From assembly GCA_030266245.1 (NCBI GenBank), contig JAJDHP010000007.1:1-42426 (forward strand): a DNA stretch of 42,426 nucleotides. The letters are read 5' to 3'. The translations under genes were made by a program, and so were the position numbers. The stretch comes from Methanimicrococcus sp. OttesenSCG-928-J09. GTDB lineage: Archaea; Halobacteriota; Methanosarcinia; Methanosarcinales; Methanosarcinaceae. Below, piece by piece: positions 15,912 through 24,187 of this stretch (position 1 is the first letter of the stretch; the number at the start of each line of letters is the position of its first letter). The notes under the pieces are model-generated. The model was not told the origin of the DNA. It saw nothing but the letters and a program-made list of their open reading frames with translations, and searched no databases.

Positions 15912-15970
15912 AGACTCCGCCAAGGAAAATACCAAAAGATTAATATTAGAGATATTCCTTTTTGGAGTCT
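15912..15970 (+). other. Long imperfect hairpin between DUF5611 and tRNA-Thr
   Basis: AGACTCC (15912-15918) pairs with GGAGTCT (15964-15970), and inside CCAAGGAA pairs with TTCC...TTTTTGG. There is no clear T-run after it, so it may be an mRNA 3' structure, a processing signal or a small structured RNA. Confidence 0.4.
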
Positions 15971-16030
15971 GCTTGATTTCATTTTTAGAAGTCTTGCAAA
16001 ACTGTTTTCAATTATAAAAAATAGACGAGC

Positions 16031-16102
16031 GCCTCAATGGCTTAGGGGTATAGCACTTCCTTGGTAAGGAAGAGGTCGCGGGTTCAAATCCCGCTTGAGG
16101 CT
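16031..16102 (+). tRNA. tRNA-Thr (anticodon GGU)
   Basis: A 72-base cloverleaf: acceptor GCCTCAA/TTGAGGC, anticodon stem CTTCC/GGAAG with loop TTGGTAA (anticodon GGT), T-arm GCGGG-TTCAAAT-CCCGC, discriminator T as expected for archaeal tRNA-Thr. CCA is not encoded and no intron is seen. A T-rich run (CTTTTTCTTTAATTTTTT) follows directly and probably ends transcription. Its 3' part is duplicated at 15355-15377. Confidence 0.95.
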
Positions 16103-16191
16103 CTTTTTCTTTAATTTTTTAATTTATTATTAAAACAAAAGAGATGAAATCTTGTACTTTCAATCTCACCCTTCAATTTCATTTTCCGGTT

Positions 16192-16341
16192 TTATGCAAC
16201 CGAATAGATTCTGACACTCGGCTCAGACTTCCAGAGGTTTTTTAACCCGACATAAACATCATTTTTAAACAAATCGCTTGAAAGGTAGTCATTCGCTTCT
16301 TCAGTGCTGCTGAATCCATGAAGAAACTGCAAGTAATCGTA
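16192..16341 (-). pseudogene. C-terminal remnant of a small protein gene
   Basis: On the minus strand about 49 codons ending in a stop read like real protein: YDYLQFLHGFSSTEEANDYL, then SSDLFKNDVYVGLKNLWKSE and PSVRIYSVA. Upstream the frame dissolves into Phe/Ser low complexity without a ribosome binding site, so the N-terminal part seems lost. The ending has the look of an antibiotic-biosynthesis-monooxygenase-type (ABM) ferredoxin fold, but that is a weak impression. Confidence 0.4.
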
Positions 16342-16483
16342 AAAAGAGAAACTGAATGAAAAACGGAAATAAGAAACAAAAAAAGCGAGAGAAACTAAAA
16401 ACGGATAAAACACAGTCTCTTGTATTTCATCCGTTATTAATTAAATCTGTTTTTGAATTGTCAGATATTAAATGTCGTGATTT

Positions 16484-16687
16484 TTACATTTTTTCTTTTG
16501 CGTACCAGATGCCGACTGCGCCGATAATCAAAAGAACGAGACCGATAATCATTGCTGCGACTTCATTGCCGACAACATAGGAAAGTGACCAAATGCTGAA
16601 GTAGGCAAGTGCACCAAGAATTAAGACAATCGCGCCGATAACAGCTACAATCGCTGCAATATATGTTACAATTTCTTTGTTTTCCAT
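16484..16687 (-). CDS. Small two-helix membrane protein
   Basis: 67 residues from ATG 16687, chosen because GAGGT lies seven bases upstream; the longer frame to 16717 has no start signal. Two membrane segments, YIAAIVAVIGAIVLILGALA and VAAMIIGLVLLIIGAVGIWY, are joined by a short loop, with a charged C-terminus (AKEKM). It is not homologous enough by eye to name. A TATA-like stretch lies just upstream, implying a short leader. The nearby gene at 16906 also encodes a two-helix membrane protein but diverges in sequence. Confidence 0.7.
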   Translation of the reverse strand: MENKEIVTYIAAIVAVIGAIVLILGALAYFSIWSLSYVVGNEVAAMIIGLVLLIIGAVGIWYAKEKM

Positions 16688-16715
16688 AATAATTACCTCT
16701 GCCGAATTTCTCGGC

Positions 16716-16727
16716 AAATATATATTT
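16716..16727 (-). promoter_or_regulatory. TATA box for the small membrane protein
   Basis: AAATATATATTT, about 35 bases before ATG 16687, predicts a transcription start some 10 bases ahead of the start codon. Confidence 0.45.
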
Positions 16728-16905
16728 AGAAAGATGAATAGATAAATGTTACTGAAATAATTATTTCCACTGGAGAAAATAACAAATAGTAGATCAGTAC
16801 AAACAAAAAAACAAATTGATAAAGAGGAATAAATAAAAAATCGGCAATAAATTTAAATATAAATGAAAAAAGAATCATCTGCCTAATAAAAACTGAGGTA
16901 TAATT

Positions 16906-17130
16906 ATGACAGAAATAAATAAAGGTTTAATCTTGCTTCTTGAATTGATTATTGCAGTCAGTGCAATTCTCTTTTTAGCCGGTTTGTATGTCGGTATTTT
17001 TGGATCTTCCGCGATTCCGATTACATCCGAAACAGGTATTGTCTCCGGCGCTGTTCTGATATTGATCAGCGGATTTATGTTAGCATTTTATTCTTCAAAA
17101 GAAGATGCAGCGAAAGATGCCATTGCTTAA
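16906..17130 (+). CDS. Small two-helix membrane protein
   Basis: 74 residues. Segments LILLLELIIAVSAILFLAGL and GIVSGAVLILISGFMLAFYS span the membrane; the tail (SSKEDAAKDAIA) is charged. GAGGT lies seven bases before the ATG. It is divergent from the other two-helix gene at 16484-16687. No family is recognised; the function is unknown. Confidence 0.7.
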   Translation: MTEINKGLILLLELIIAVSAILFLAGLYVGIFGSSAIPITSETGIVSGAVLILISGFMLAFYSSKEDAAKDAIA

Positions 17131-17189
17131 TTTTGGATAAACAAAAAAAATCATATTAAAAGATAATCAAAAAGGTAAAAGAGACAACA

Positions 17190-17210
17190 GTTGGGGGCAA
17201 AACCCCCAAC
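17190..17210. terminator. GC-rich hairpin between the membrane-protein gene and tRNA-His
   Basis: GTTGGGGG (17190-17197) pairs with CCCCCAAC (17203-17210), loop CAAAA. On the plus strand CTTTTTATTTA follows nine bases later, so it could end transcription from the gene at 16906; it could also mark the end of the minus-strand tRNA-His transcript. Confidence 0.6.
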
Positions 17211-17232
17211 ACCAACGTCTTTTTATTTAGAG

Positions 17233-17305
17233 GGCCGGGACCGAGAATCGAACTCGGGTCAAAGCCTCCACAGGGCTTCAGGATAACCTTTACCCCACCC
17301 CGGCC
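17233..17305 (-). tRNA. tRNA-His (anticodon GUG)
   Basis: On the minus strand: acceptor GCCGGGG/TCCCGGC, anticodon stem AAGCC/GGCTT with loop CTGTGGA (anticodon GTG), T-arm CCGAG-TTCGATT-CTCGG. The extra G at position -1 (17305) opposite C73 (17233) is encoded, the identity element of tRNA-His. CCA is not encoded. Confidence 0.93.
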
Positions 17306-17486
17306 ACTTTGTATTTAAAATTGTTTTTGCTTGATTTTCGAAAAGCGGAAAGAGAAAAGTCAAGAGCGCTTTTTCGAAAGCACTCCATAAAACCTTTTTT
17401 TTAATATAAATCTTTCGAAGAACGAAAATCGGAAAACTGAAAAACGCTTTTTGAAAAACACAAAGTAGAAAAATAAAGAAAAGGGT

Positions 17487-17711
17487 TTATTGCTTTGATT
17501 TTTCAGCCCATTCTTCATCAGACATAGATAAATCTTTGTCGCCGTAAATTCTCATTCTTTCGAATGTCAAAATTTTGCGGGTCACTAATTTTCTTTTGCC
17601 GCACCATCCGGCTTCGGGATAATTTTCACTGACAAAAGCGACCAGCTCGTCGTCAGTCATTTTTTCCATTTTATCCTGAAGTTCAAGTAAATGTTTTGCA
17701 CCGTCATCCAT
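17487..17711 (-). CDS. Small acidic protein of unknown function
   Basis: 74 residues from ATG 17711, which has GGAG eight bases upstream; the frame could also start at ATG 17729, which has none. The sequence (MDDGAKHLLELQDKMEKMTD; DELVAFVSENYPEAGWCGKR; KLVTRKILTFERMRIYGDKD) looks helical and soluble, with one cysteine. I do not recognise it. It lies upstream of tRNA-His on the same strand. Confidence 0.65.
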   Translation of the reverse strand: MDDGAKHLLELQDKMEKMTDDELVAFVSENYPEAGWCGKRKLVTRKILTFERMRIYGDKDLSMSDEEWAEKSKQ

Positions 17712-17847
17712 ATTTGATTCTCCGCACATTTGAATATTAAAAGGAATGAATAATGGTTTGAGAATTATTTAAAGGCTTTCAGTAAAAAAGAATGTAAAAA
17801 ACGTGATGCAAAAAACAGACATAAAAAAAGAGGTTCGATTTATGTTA

Positions 17848-17986
17848 TTTTTTAAAATTTGTTATGTACGCGCACGCAGATTGCCGGCAGAAGCAGCAGG
17901 AATGCAAACAGCAGACAGCAACAGCAAAACAGAAACAATAAGGTAGCTGTGGCAATTAGTTTTGCGTGGGCAGGTACATTATAGTA
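17848..17986 (-). repeat. Repeat A, copy 5
   Basis: Read on the minus strand it begins ACTATAATGTACCTGCCCAC then GCAAAACTAATTGCCACAGC and ends GCGTGCGCGTACATAAC with AAATTTTAAAAAATAAC. The interior is CTGTTGCTGTCTGCTG-rich. It is the shortest copy. A repeat B copy begins about 145 bases away on its left-end side, as it does for copy 6. Confidence 0.7.
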
Positions 17987-18130
17987 AATGAAAATTAACG
18001 TCGTGTTTGGGATTTGAATAAGGAATAAAGTAAAACAATTGGGTTCCATTTTTAAGGCGTTAGTCGATAAAAATCATGAAGCATTTTTTTGAAAATTAAT
18101 GGATATTTGAACTTTTATTTTTGAACAAAA

Positions 18131-18340
18131 CGAAACATCGGGTTTTCATCAAAATCCAAAAAAAAGCGAAACGCCATTTTTCCGATGAAAGTTGTTTTTT
18201 GGATTTTAGAAAAGGGGCGTTTTGGGTTGAAAAAATTTTAAAAATGGATGTTTAGGTTTTTCCAAAAATTGTAAAAATCGAAGGCAGATTCTTTAAAATT
18301 TCATAAAAATGCTGCTGATCACGCGCGCGGGCAGAAAATT
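18131..18340 (+). repeat. Repeat B, copy 1
   Basis: It starts CGAAACATCGGG and includes GAAACGCC, CCGATGAAAG, GGCGTTTTG and ATGTTTAGGTTTTTCCAAAA; the far end contains CACGCGCGCGGGCAG. It matches 28591-28860 over about 145 bases in the same order and spacing. CATCGG/CCGATG and AAACGCC/GGCGTTT interleave as in an H-type pseudoknot. This copy also has a perfect 13-base inverted repeat, AAAATCCAAAAAA (18151-18163) with TTTTTTGGATTTT (18195-18207). No gene overlaps it. Confidence 0.7.
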
Positions 18341-18392
18341 GAAAGAGAAAAAGAGAAATGGAAAAGAAAAAAAGAAATGAAAGCCGAAACCA

Positions 18393-18671
18393 TTACTCGG
18401 CTTTGAAAAACAATGCGCAATGACACATGCCGTCGCGTTCGATTTCTTCTTCGTGATAAATGCAGGGGCAAATGATTTTGCGGTCTTCCTGCTTGTCGCC
18501 GAGCACAATACGACACGGGCAATATTGAGCGCCATACTGTTCACGACGTTTTGCCAATCCTTCGTAAACCAAATCCAATTCTTCCGGATCAGGATTTAAT
18601 CTGAATCCTTTTTTTGCAGCGTATTTTTCAGCGTATAGACGCACTTTTTCCTTAGTTTCTTCGAATGTCAT
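18393..18671 (-). CDS. Ferredoxin:thioredoxin reductase catalytic subunit-like protein
   Basis: 92 residues. The three Cys pairs CPC (51, 53), CPC (68, 70) and CHC (83, 85) are the FTR beta-subunit pattern, binding a 4Fe-4S cluster next to a redox disulfide. The rest (LNPDPEELDLVYEGLAKRRE; QYGAQYCPCRIVLG) fits the family. In methanogens such enzymes reduce thioredoxin-type partners with ferredoxin electrons; no thioredoxin gene is adjacent. AGGTGG lies five bases before the ATG. It is divergent from the DUF1638 gene across 260 bases that hold a GAATTCCGA/TCGGAATTC inverted repeat (18735-18766). Confidence 0.88.
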   Translation of the reverse strand: MTFEETKEKVRLYAEKYAAKKGFRLNPDPEELDLVYEGLAKRREQYGAQYCPCRIVLGDKQEDRKIICPCIYHEEEIERDGMCHCALFFKAE

Positions 18672-18734
18672 AATGCCACCTGATTTATTTCGTTTTATTT
18701 GCTGATTACTAATTCAGTTATTTTTTCGTTTAAA

Positions 18735-18766
18735 GAATTCCGATTAAGGCTGTATGTTCGGAATTC
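18735..18766. promoter_or_regulatory. Inverted repeat in the FTR/DUF1638 divergent spacer
   Basis: GAATTCCGA (18735-18743) and TCGGAATTC (18758-18766) are perfect inverted copies 14 bases apart, about 65 bases upstream of the FTR start. It could be an operator or a hairpin in the FTR leader. Confidence 0.35.
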
Positions 18767-18931
18767 AAAATAGTGGGATATAAAATTGTTAATAAATAAA
18801 AATCCGCTAAGATAATTAAGGGTTCCGTTGACCCGGTGAAAATGCAGCAAATCCATAAACCCATATAGAAATAAAACGTTTAGAAGAATTACTAAAAACA
18901 AAGGATTATCAAAAAACAAAGAGGGATTTAA

Positions 18932-19732
18932 ATGGCGACTATCGGAATTGTGTCCTGCAGAATTTTTGAAGACGAATTAACTTTTTTGATGAAAAAAGAA
19001 CAGGAAAAGAAAACGCGTCTCATTTTAATTGAAACTGACTTTACCGAAACAATCGAAAAGAAATTCAATTTTGAAAAGATCGTTTACGAAAAAATTCAGG
19101 CGGATGAATTGGAAAACAAACTCAAAGAGCCGGCAGATGCGGAAGATACAATCGTCCTTCAATTGATAGAATTTTCAATGGAAGCACATCCCGAAAGGAT
19201 TAAAGATATGGTCTATGACAAAATTCAGGATCTGCAAAGCTATGTCAGCGGCATTTTGGTTTTCTACGGTCTTTGCGGCAACGTTCTCGGGAATGTTGAC
19301 AACGATCTCAGCACACCCGACTGTCCGGTCCGCATTCTGCGCGATGAAGACGGCGATATCGGTGACGACTGTATTTGTATTTCAATCGGAAGCCGTAAAA
19401 AATATGTCCATATCATCAGAACAGACGGAAAAGAAGGAACATATTTCCTGACACCGATGCAGGCGGCGCACTGGCGCGAAATCGCATATGCAAGCGCGCT
19501 TACACCCGACCCCAATGACGATGAAATGCTCAAAATGGTTTTTGAATATTCCAACTACAAAAATGTCGGAAAAGTGTCAACCGGACTTCAATATGAAGAA
19601 AATTATGACCAAGTCGTGGATGACTTTTCAAACAGATTTAATTTAAAAATACTGGAATATGAAGGAAATTCTTCCATTATCGAAAATTCATTTGAAAGAT
19701 TTATGAAATCGCTGAAAAGTAATTCAGCTTGA
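18932..19732 (+). CDS. DUF1638 family protein
   Basis: 266 residues, soluble. The start (MATIGIVSCRIFEDELTFLM), the central VSGILVFYGLCGNVLGNVDN and the following CPVRILRDEDGDIGDDCICI match the DUF1638 family, common in Methanosarcinales and often near corrinoid methyltransferase genes; its biochemical role is not known. Cysteines in SCRIF, GLCG, DCPV and DDCIC could bind a metal or corrinoid. GAGGG lies seven bases before the ATG. No methyltransferase gene is in this window. It has its own spacer on both sides, so it is probably monocistronic. Confidence 0.78.
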   Translation: MATIGIVSCRIFEDELTFLMKKEQEKKTRLILIETDFTETIEKKFNFEKIVYEKIQADELENKLKEPADAEDTIVLQLIEFSMEAHPERIKDMVYDKIQDLQSYVSGILVFYGLCGNVLGNVDNDLSTPDCPVRILRDEDGDIGDDCICISIGSRKKYVHIIRTDGKEGTYFLTPMQAAHWREIAYASALTPDPNDDEMLKMVFEYSNYKNVGKVSTGLQYEENYDQVVDDFSNRFNLKILEYEGNSSIIENSFERFMKSLKSNSA

Positions 19733-20178
19733 ATTTCATTTTGAGACTAAGTGGGACTTAAAAATTAATTTATTAGATTTCCTGCCTTAATATCTACCTT
19801 AATAAACACTTAATTTAATCCCCATCAAACTCTTAAATTAATCCTTCAAACTCTTAATTAATCCTATCAAACCCTTATAAAACCCGGAATCTTCATTAAA
19901 TTAAATCATTAAAAACGAATCCATGATTTAAAATAAAAAATCGGGATAAATTCGGCTGTTTTTATCTTTTTTGAAAAAATAAACCAGAGCGGATGAGGCG
20001 ACAGGATTTTGAGCGAATAAAACAATTATGCAAATATAACTTTTTCAGCATAAAGCATGGGTAAATTTATTAACCAGTTTGATTCATCAATCTTTGAGTA
20101 ATGTTTTTTAATCTTGATTTTCTCTTATTGACTTTAAAATTTCAAAATTTTATCAATTAATTCTAAGGATATTTTAAA
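19733..20178. other. Spacer upstream of gatE with short degenerate repeats
   Basis: No gene seen. At about 19800-19880 the motif ATCC..TCAAACTCTTAA recurs three times with a period near 28 bases. The rest is AT-rich with no clear hairpin or TATA box that I would defend. Confidence 0.5.
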
Positions 20179-22095
20179 ATGAGTCACGAAACGAAAACAA
20201 TCCCTGACTATGATTATGAAGCACTCGGCTTGATGGTCGGTCTTGAAATTCACCAGCAGGTAGATTCGCCGACAAAACTTCACTGCCGCTGCCCGAATAT
20301 TTACAGGGAGCCGGAAGAATCGACACATGAAATCAGAAGATACTTGCGTCCCAAAGCGAATAATTTAGGAATGATGGACCGCGCTGTCGTTGAACAGACG
20401 CAGGCCAACCGCCAGAGCCGATACATGGTTTTTGATACGACTTGTTTAGGCGACATTGATGAAGCAGGACCTGTTCCTGTCAGTCCCGAAGCTTTAAAAA
20501 CAACACTTGAAGTTTCCAAGCTTCTTCACATGGTTCCTGCCGACAAAGCGCATGTCATGAGAAAAATTATCGTTGACGGATCAGGTCCCGGCGGTTTTCA
20601 GAGAACCACTTTTATTGCCGGCAACGGCTGGATTGAAACAAAATCCGGAAAATGCCGTGTCGCCAGTTTATGCTTAGAAGAAGAATCGGCACCGAGAATG
20701 GAAGAAACGGATGAATATATTGTCTTTTCATTAGACCGTCTCGGAATTCCGCTGATTGAAATCGCAACCGAACCGGATATCAGAACGCCGGAACAAGCTT
20801 TTGAAGTCGCGTCCTACCTCGGAATGGCACTTCGCTCAACAGGCGGTGTCAAAAGAGGCATCGGTACAATTCGTCAGGATGTCAATGTTTCCATCAGAGA
20901 AGGAACGCGCGTTGAAATGAAAGGTGTTCAGGCTTTGTCCATGATCGATGAAATTGTCAAGCGTGAAATATTCAGACAGCTGGCGCTCATTGATATCAAA
21001 AATGAATTGAATGCAAAAGGCGCATCTGTTGACACAACGATGTATGATGTGACTGAAATTTTTGCAGAAACGAAATCGAAAGTGATTATTAACAGCGCCA
21101 AAAATAGAAAAATTGTGGCAATCCGCTTAAAAGGATTTGACGGCTACATCGGCCGCGAAGTCCAGCCCGGCAGAAGACTCGGAACAGAATTATCTGAAAA
21201 AGCAAAAGCTGTCGGCGTTTCCGGTTTATTCCATACAGATGAACTTCCCAATTACGGCATTACTGCCGAAGAAGTCGCCAAATTAAGAGAAGCTGTCGGC
21301 GCTGTCGCTGATGACGCTGTCATTATGATTTCAGGAAGAGAAGCTGTTGTTAAAAGAGCTATGGAATCTGTTATTTCAAGAGCGGAACAGGTTTTAATTA
21401 CAATTCCGCAGGAAACGAGATATGCGCAGCCGGACGGTAACACATCTTACATGAGACCGCTTCCCGGCGCTGCCAGAATGTATCCGGAAACAGACCTTCC
21501 GACATTTGTAATCAGCCGTCAGGAATACAGAGATTTGCCTGTGCCCGAGCTTTTAACGGACAAAGCTGAGCGCTACATGAAAGAGTATGGCATCAATCAG
21601 GAATTTGCCGATTCGATTGCTTTTTCAAAATACATGAAACTCTTTGAAAAGCTGGCTGAAAAATACAAGGGCAATGATTCTGTGACCGCGACGCTTTTAG
21701 CAAGAACTTTTACCGGCATTTTACCCGAATTGAAAAGAGAAGGTTTGAATATTGATTCAATCACAAATCTTCAGTTTGAAGAAATGTTTGATATGATTGC
21801 CGAAGGAAAGCTTCCCAAAGATGCTTCCCGCAGTATTTTAGTAATTATCTGCAATGAATCCGGCTGCTGTATTGCCGAAGCCGCTGAAAAACTCGGTGTC
21901 GGCTCGGTTGACAAGAAAGAAATTGAAGAATATATCGATTCGGTTGTTGCCGACAAGAAAGATTTCATCGCTGAAAAAGGACCTGCGGCAGTAGGGCCTC
22001 TCATGGGAATCGTCATGGAGAAATACCGCGGCAAAATCGAAGGAAAAGAAGTCAGCGCAATGTTAAAAGAAAGAATTGATAAGATGACGAAATGA
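20179..22095 (+). CDS. gatE: Glutamyl-tRNA(Gln) amidotransferase subunit E (GatE)
   Basis: 638 residues, full length. GatE with GatD converts Glu-tRNA(Gln) to Gln-tRNA(Gln) in archaea. Family features: LMVGLEIHQQVDSPTKLHCR at the start, RQSRYMVFDTTCLGDIDEAG, IVDGSGPGGFQRTTFIAGNG, DRLGIPLIEIATEPDIRTPE, and GTIRQDVNVSIREG with RVEMKGVQ, the GatB/E catalytic core. An archaeal AspRS-like insertion (about residues 290-420) and the YqeY-like C-terminal tail domain (residues about 500-638) follow. gatD is not adjacent here. The start ATG is preceded by AAGGAT. Confidence 0.95.
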   Translation: MSHETKTIPDYDYEALGLMVGLEIHQQVDSPTKLHCRCPNIYREPEESTHEIRRYLRPKANNLGMMDRAVVEQTQANRQSRYMVFDTTCLGDIDEAGPVPVSPEALKTTLEVSKLLHMVPADKAHVMRKIIVDGSGPGGFQRTTFIAGNGWIETKSGKCRVASLCLEEESAPRMEETDEYIVFSLDRLGIPLIEIATEPDIRTPEQAFEVASYLGMALRSTGGVKRGIGTIRQDVNVSIREGTRVEMKGVQALSMIDEIVKREIFRQLALIDIKNELNAKGASVDTTMYDVTEIFAETKSKVIINSAKNRKIVAIRLKGFDGYIGREVQPGRRLGTELSEKAKAVGVSGLFHTDELPNYGITAEEVAKLREAVGAVADDAVIMISGREAVVKRAMESVISRAEQVLITIPQETRYAQPDGNTSYMRPLPGAARMYPETDLPTFVISRQEYRDLPVPELLTDKAERYMKEYGINQEFADSIAFSKYMKLFEKLAEKYKGNDSVTATLLARTFTGILPELKREGLNIDSITNLQFEEMFDMIAEGKLPKDASRSILVIICNESGCCIAEAAEKLGVGSVDKKEIEEYIDSVVADKKDFIAEKGPAAVGPLMGIVMEKYRGKIEGKEVSAMLKERIDKMTK

Positions 22096-22145
22096 TTTAT
22101 TTCATTTCGGATTCTTCTAATTTTATTTAAGATTTTTTTTCTATA
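22088..22145 (+). terminator. Hairpin terminator overlapping the gatE stop
   Basis: CGAAATGA (22088-22095) pairs with TCATTTCG (22102-22109); T-rich sequence (GATTTTTTTTC) follows about 25 bases later. The stop codon lies in the stem. Confidence 0.6.
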
Positions 22146-22464
22146 TTCTTATTTTCATTTCGTTTTTTGTTTTAGTTTCAGTTTTTATTTCAATTTTATT
22201 TTCAGTAATTTCTATTTTATTTTCAGTAATTTCTATTTTTATGATTTAATTTGAAAAACGATGAGTTATTGAAATAATGTAAATGCTAGCAATTAAAACA
22301 AAAGGCGATCGGCTCAAAAATGATGAAATAAATTAGATTTGCTAGCAGCAAATAATATGAAAAAATAGAGAACAAATGGATAATAATGGATGAAAACAGA
22401 ATAAAAACAGTAAAAATAAAACGAATAAAAAAGAAAATCAGCAAAAAAGAATGGAATTGAAAGC
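22096..22464. other. AT-rich spacer with two TGCTAGCA sites
   Basis: No gene. It holds a 21-base tandem pair built on TTCAGTAATTTCTATTTTA (about 22200-22241) and two copies of the site found again beyond the neighbouring RHH gene: TGCTAGCAATT (22284-22294) and ATTTGCTAGCAGCAAAT (22337-22353), the second inside a palindrome. Confidence 0.5.
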
Positions 22465-22914
22465 TTACCAAAACTGGTACCACTTCTTCTTTTTAGCATC
22501 TTCAAGCTCAAGTGTCTTCTTTTCAACTTGATTGATAAGTGTTTGAACTTGGGCGATATGCATTTTTGTTGTGTTGTCGCGTTCTAGGATCTGGTCGTCT
22601 TTTGTTTGCAGCTGATGATTGAGTGCGGCAATCTGAGCGTCTTTAATATCCAGCTGTTTTAAAAGTGCGGTGACATATTCCTGAGAAACGACATCGCCGT
22701 CATCTTCGTCCAGATATTTTTCAAGCGCTTTTGTAACGATGACCGCTTTGGATTCCGGGATGTTGTCTAACTTATTATGGAGTTCTGTAGATATCCGGAC
22801 ATTCAATTGTTTTTTACCATCTGATTTTGTACTATCATCTGATTTGGAATTTTTTTCGGCCGCGTTTAAATCATCGCGTTTGCCGTTGTCGTTTGAATCG
22901 GAAGTATCAGTCAT
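22465..22914 (-). CDS. Ribbon-helix-helix DNA-binding protein with C-terminal coiled coil
   Basis: 149 residues. An acidic/polar tail (1-34) is followed by a CopG/MetJ-like ribbon-helix-helix (KKQLNVRISTELHNKLDNIP, then ESKAVIVTKALEKYLDE, residues 34-70) and a long coiled coil (residues 77-140, LLKQLDIKDAQIAALNHQLQ and so on) ending in KKKKWYQFW. Small RHH plus coiled-coil proteins of this kind are found in plasmid and phage segregation or copy-control modules and as autorepressors. A TATA box lies about 50 bases upstream. Many CTAGCAA/TTGCTAG sites flank the gene on both sides and are candidate binding sites (inference). No partner gene is seen. Confidence 0.8.
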   Translation of the reverse strand: MTDTSDSNDNGKRDDLNAAEKNSKSDDSTKSDGKKQLNVRISTELHNKLDNIPESKAVIVTKALEKYLDEDDGDVVSQEYVTALLKQLDIKDAQIAALNHQLQTKDDQILERDNTTKMHIAQVQTLINQVEKKTLELEDAKKKKWYQFW

Positions 22915-22958
22915 AATTACAAATCCGTTGTGTATAAGTCTATCAAAATACTACATCT

Positions 22959-22968
22959 TTATATATAA
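22959..22968 (-). promoter_or_regulatory. TATA box of the RHH gene
   Basis: TTATATATAA lies 45-55 bases before ATG 22914, giving a predicted leader of about 20-25 bases. Confidence 0.5.
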
Positions 22969-24175
22969 TTGTTATTTTGCGTTCCGAACAGTGTGGCGGC
23001 CGGAAACGGCAAAAATATCAAAATGCTGCAAAAAGCAATCAAAATGAAAGAATTTGATAGCACCCTTAATTAAAGATAGAATTTCATTCATAGATTAATA
23101 GATAATCCTATAAAAGTTTTGCAGCCCATACTAAAAAATAGAATTATGGAAAAGAGAAATCTGCTCCAAATAAAAAATAATGAATTCCCGGAATATTTTG
23201 AATCAAATGATAACAAAAATAATATAACATTTGCTATAAGAAGCTAGCAAATAGAGATATAATGGAAAACAACAGCAACTGGCACAAATCAAAAATAGAT
23301 AGATTACATACAGAGATGTGAAAACTAGCAAATTAATAGATTTCACTTCATTTTGCTAGAATTCCAAGAAATTCTTGTGCTAGATTTAAAAACGGCAACA
23401 AAGGAAAGAAAACTATTTGTCAAATAGCGGATCGGATAAAGACTGCTGCATTTTTGATGCAAAATGATAGGAAATTATAACACTTTGAAAAAAGGCGATA
23501 AATTTCTAGCAATTTCTTAAAAATTGTGCTATATTTGGCTAGATTTTGCGATAAGTATATATCCGATTGAAACATATTATGGATTTGTCAGCGTTGGGTT
23601 GTAATAGTTATTAACTCAACCGGACTCGAAAAATCTTTGAATTGGAAGAAATGTGTGAAAAGAGAAAAGGATGATTTGTGGCGAATTATCCTTTTCTGAT
23701 TCTAATTCCATTCGACTCTTTTAAAAACAACTGAATTAAATCGAATTAAAAAAGTGTTTTCGACAAGAACAAAGGTTCTTGTATTGAAAAACCGTTAAAA
23801 TGTATTATACTGATATTGTATTTAGCTTTTGTGGTCGATTCTGTCGTCAGCTAATTTTATAACAGAGAAAGAAAAAAATAAACGGCTGACTAAAAAGCAG
23901 TAGAAGAAGAGGTAAAATTTACAATAATTTACAATTTTTTCAATTATTTTCAATTCAACCATTTAATTCAACCATTTAATTCAATAGGTAAAACGGTATT
24001 TCCAAATAAATCCGGCAAAATGAGTTAAAAAAACAAAATTGCAGACCCAAATTATCGGATCATACCTACAGATTTACATAAATAATCATTTTAAGAAAAA
24101 TTCAGTGTCCGCAGCAGATAGCATTTCTAAAAAACATATCATTTTCACAGAAAATCATTACATTTTCAATCACAG
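22969..24175. other. Gene-free AT-rich region with recurrent CTAGCAA/TTGCTAG sites and hairpins
   Basis: No convincing gene in about 1.2 kb. CTAGCAA or TTGCTAG-like sites occur at 23243, 23325, 23354, 23379, 23506 and near 23530-23541, some paired as inverted repeats (TTGCTA...TAGCAA at 23231-23250). CTATTTGTCAAATAG (23413-23427) is a near-perfect palindrome. ACAAGAAC/GTTCTTGT (23763-23782) is a tight hairpin. The spacing is irregular. It could be regulatory, centromere-like or origin-like; no cdc6/orc1 gene is in the window. Confidence 0.5.
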
Positions 24176-24178
24176 AAG

Positions 24179-24187
24179 TTATATATT
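24179..24187 (+). promoter_or_regulatory. TATA-like box upstream of carB
   Basis: TTATATATT precedes carB by over 600 bases. If it drives carB the leader would be about 590 bases. It could instead serve the poorly supported open frame at 24276-24782. Confidence 0.3.

Noticed and set aside
22969-24175. Chromosomal replication origin
   Set aside because: No Orc1/Cdc6 gene, no origin recognition box that I can identify, and no skew could be computed here; the CTAG-site cluster alone is not enough.
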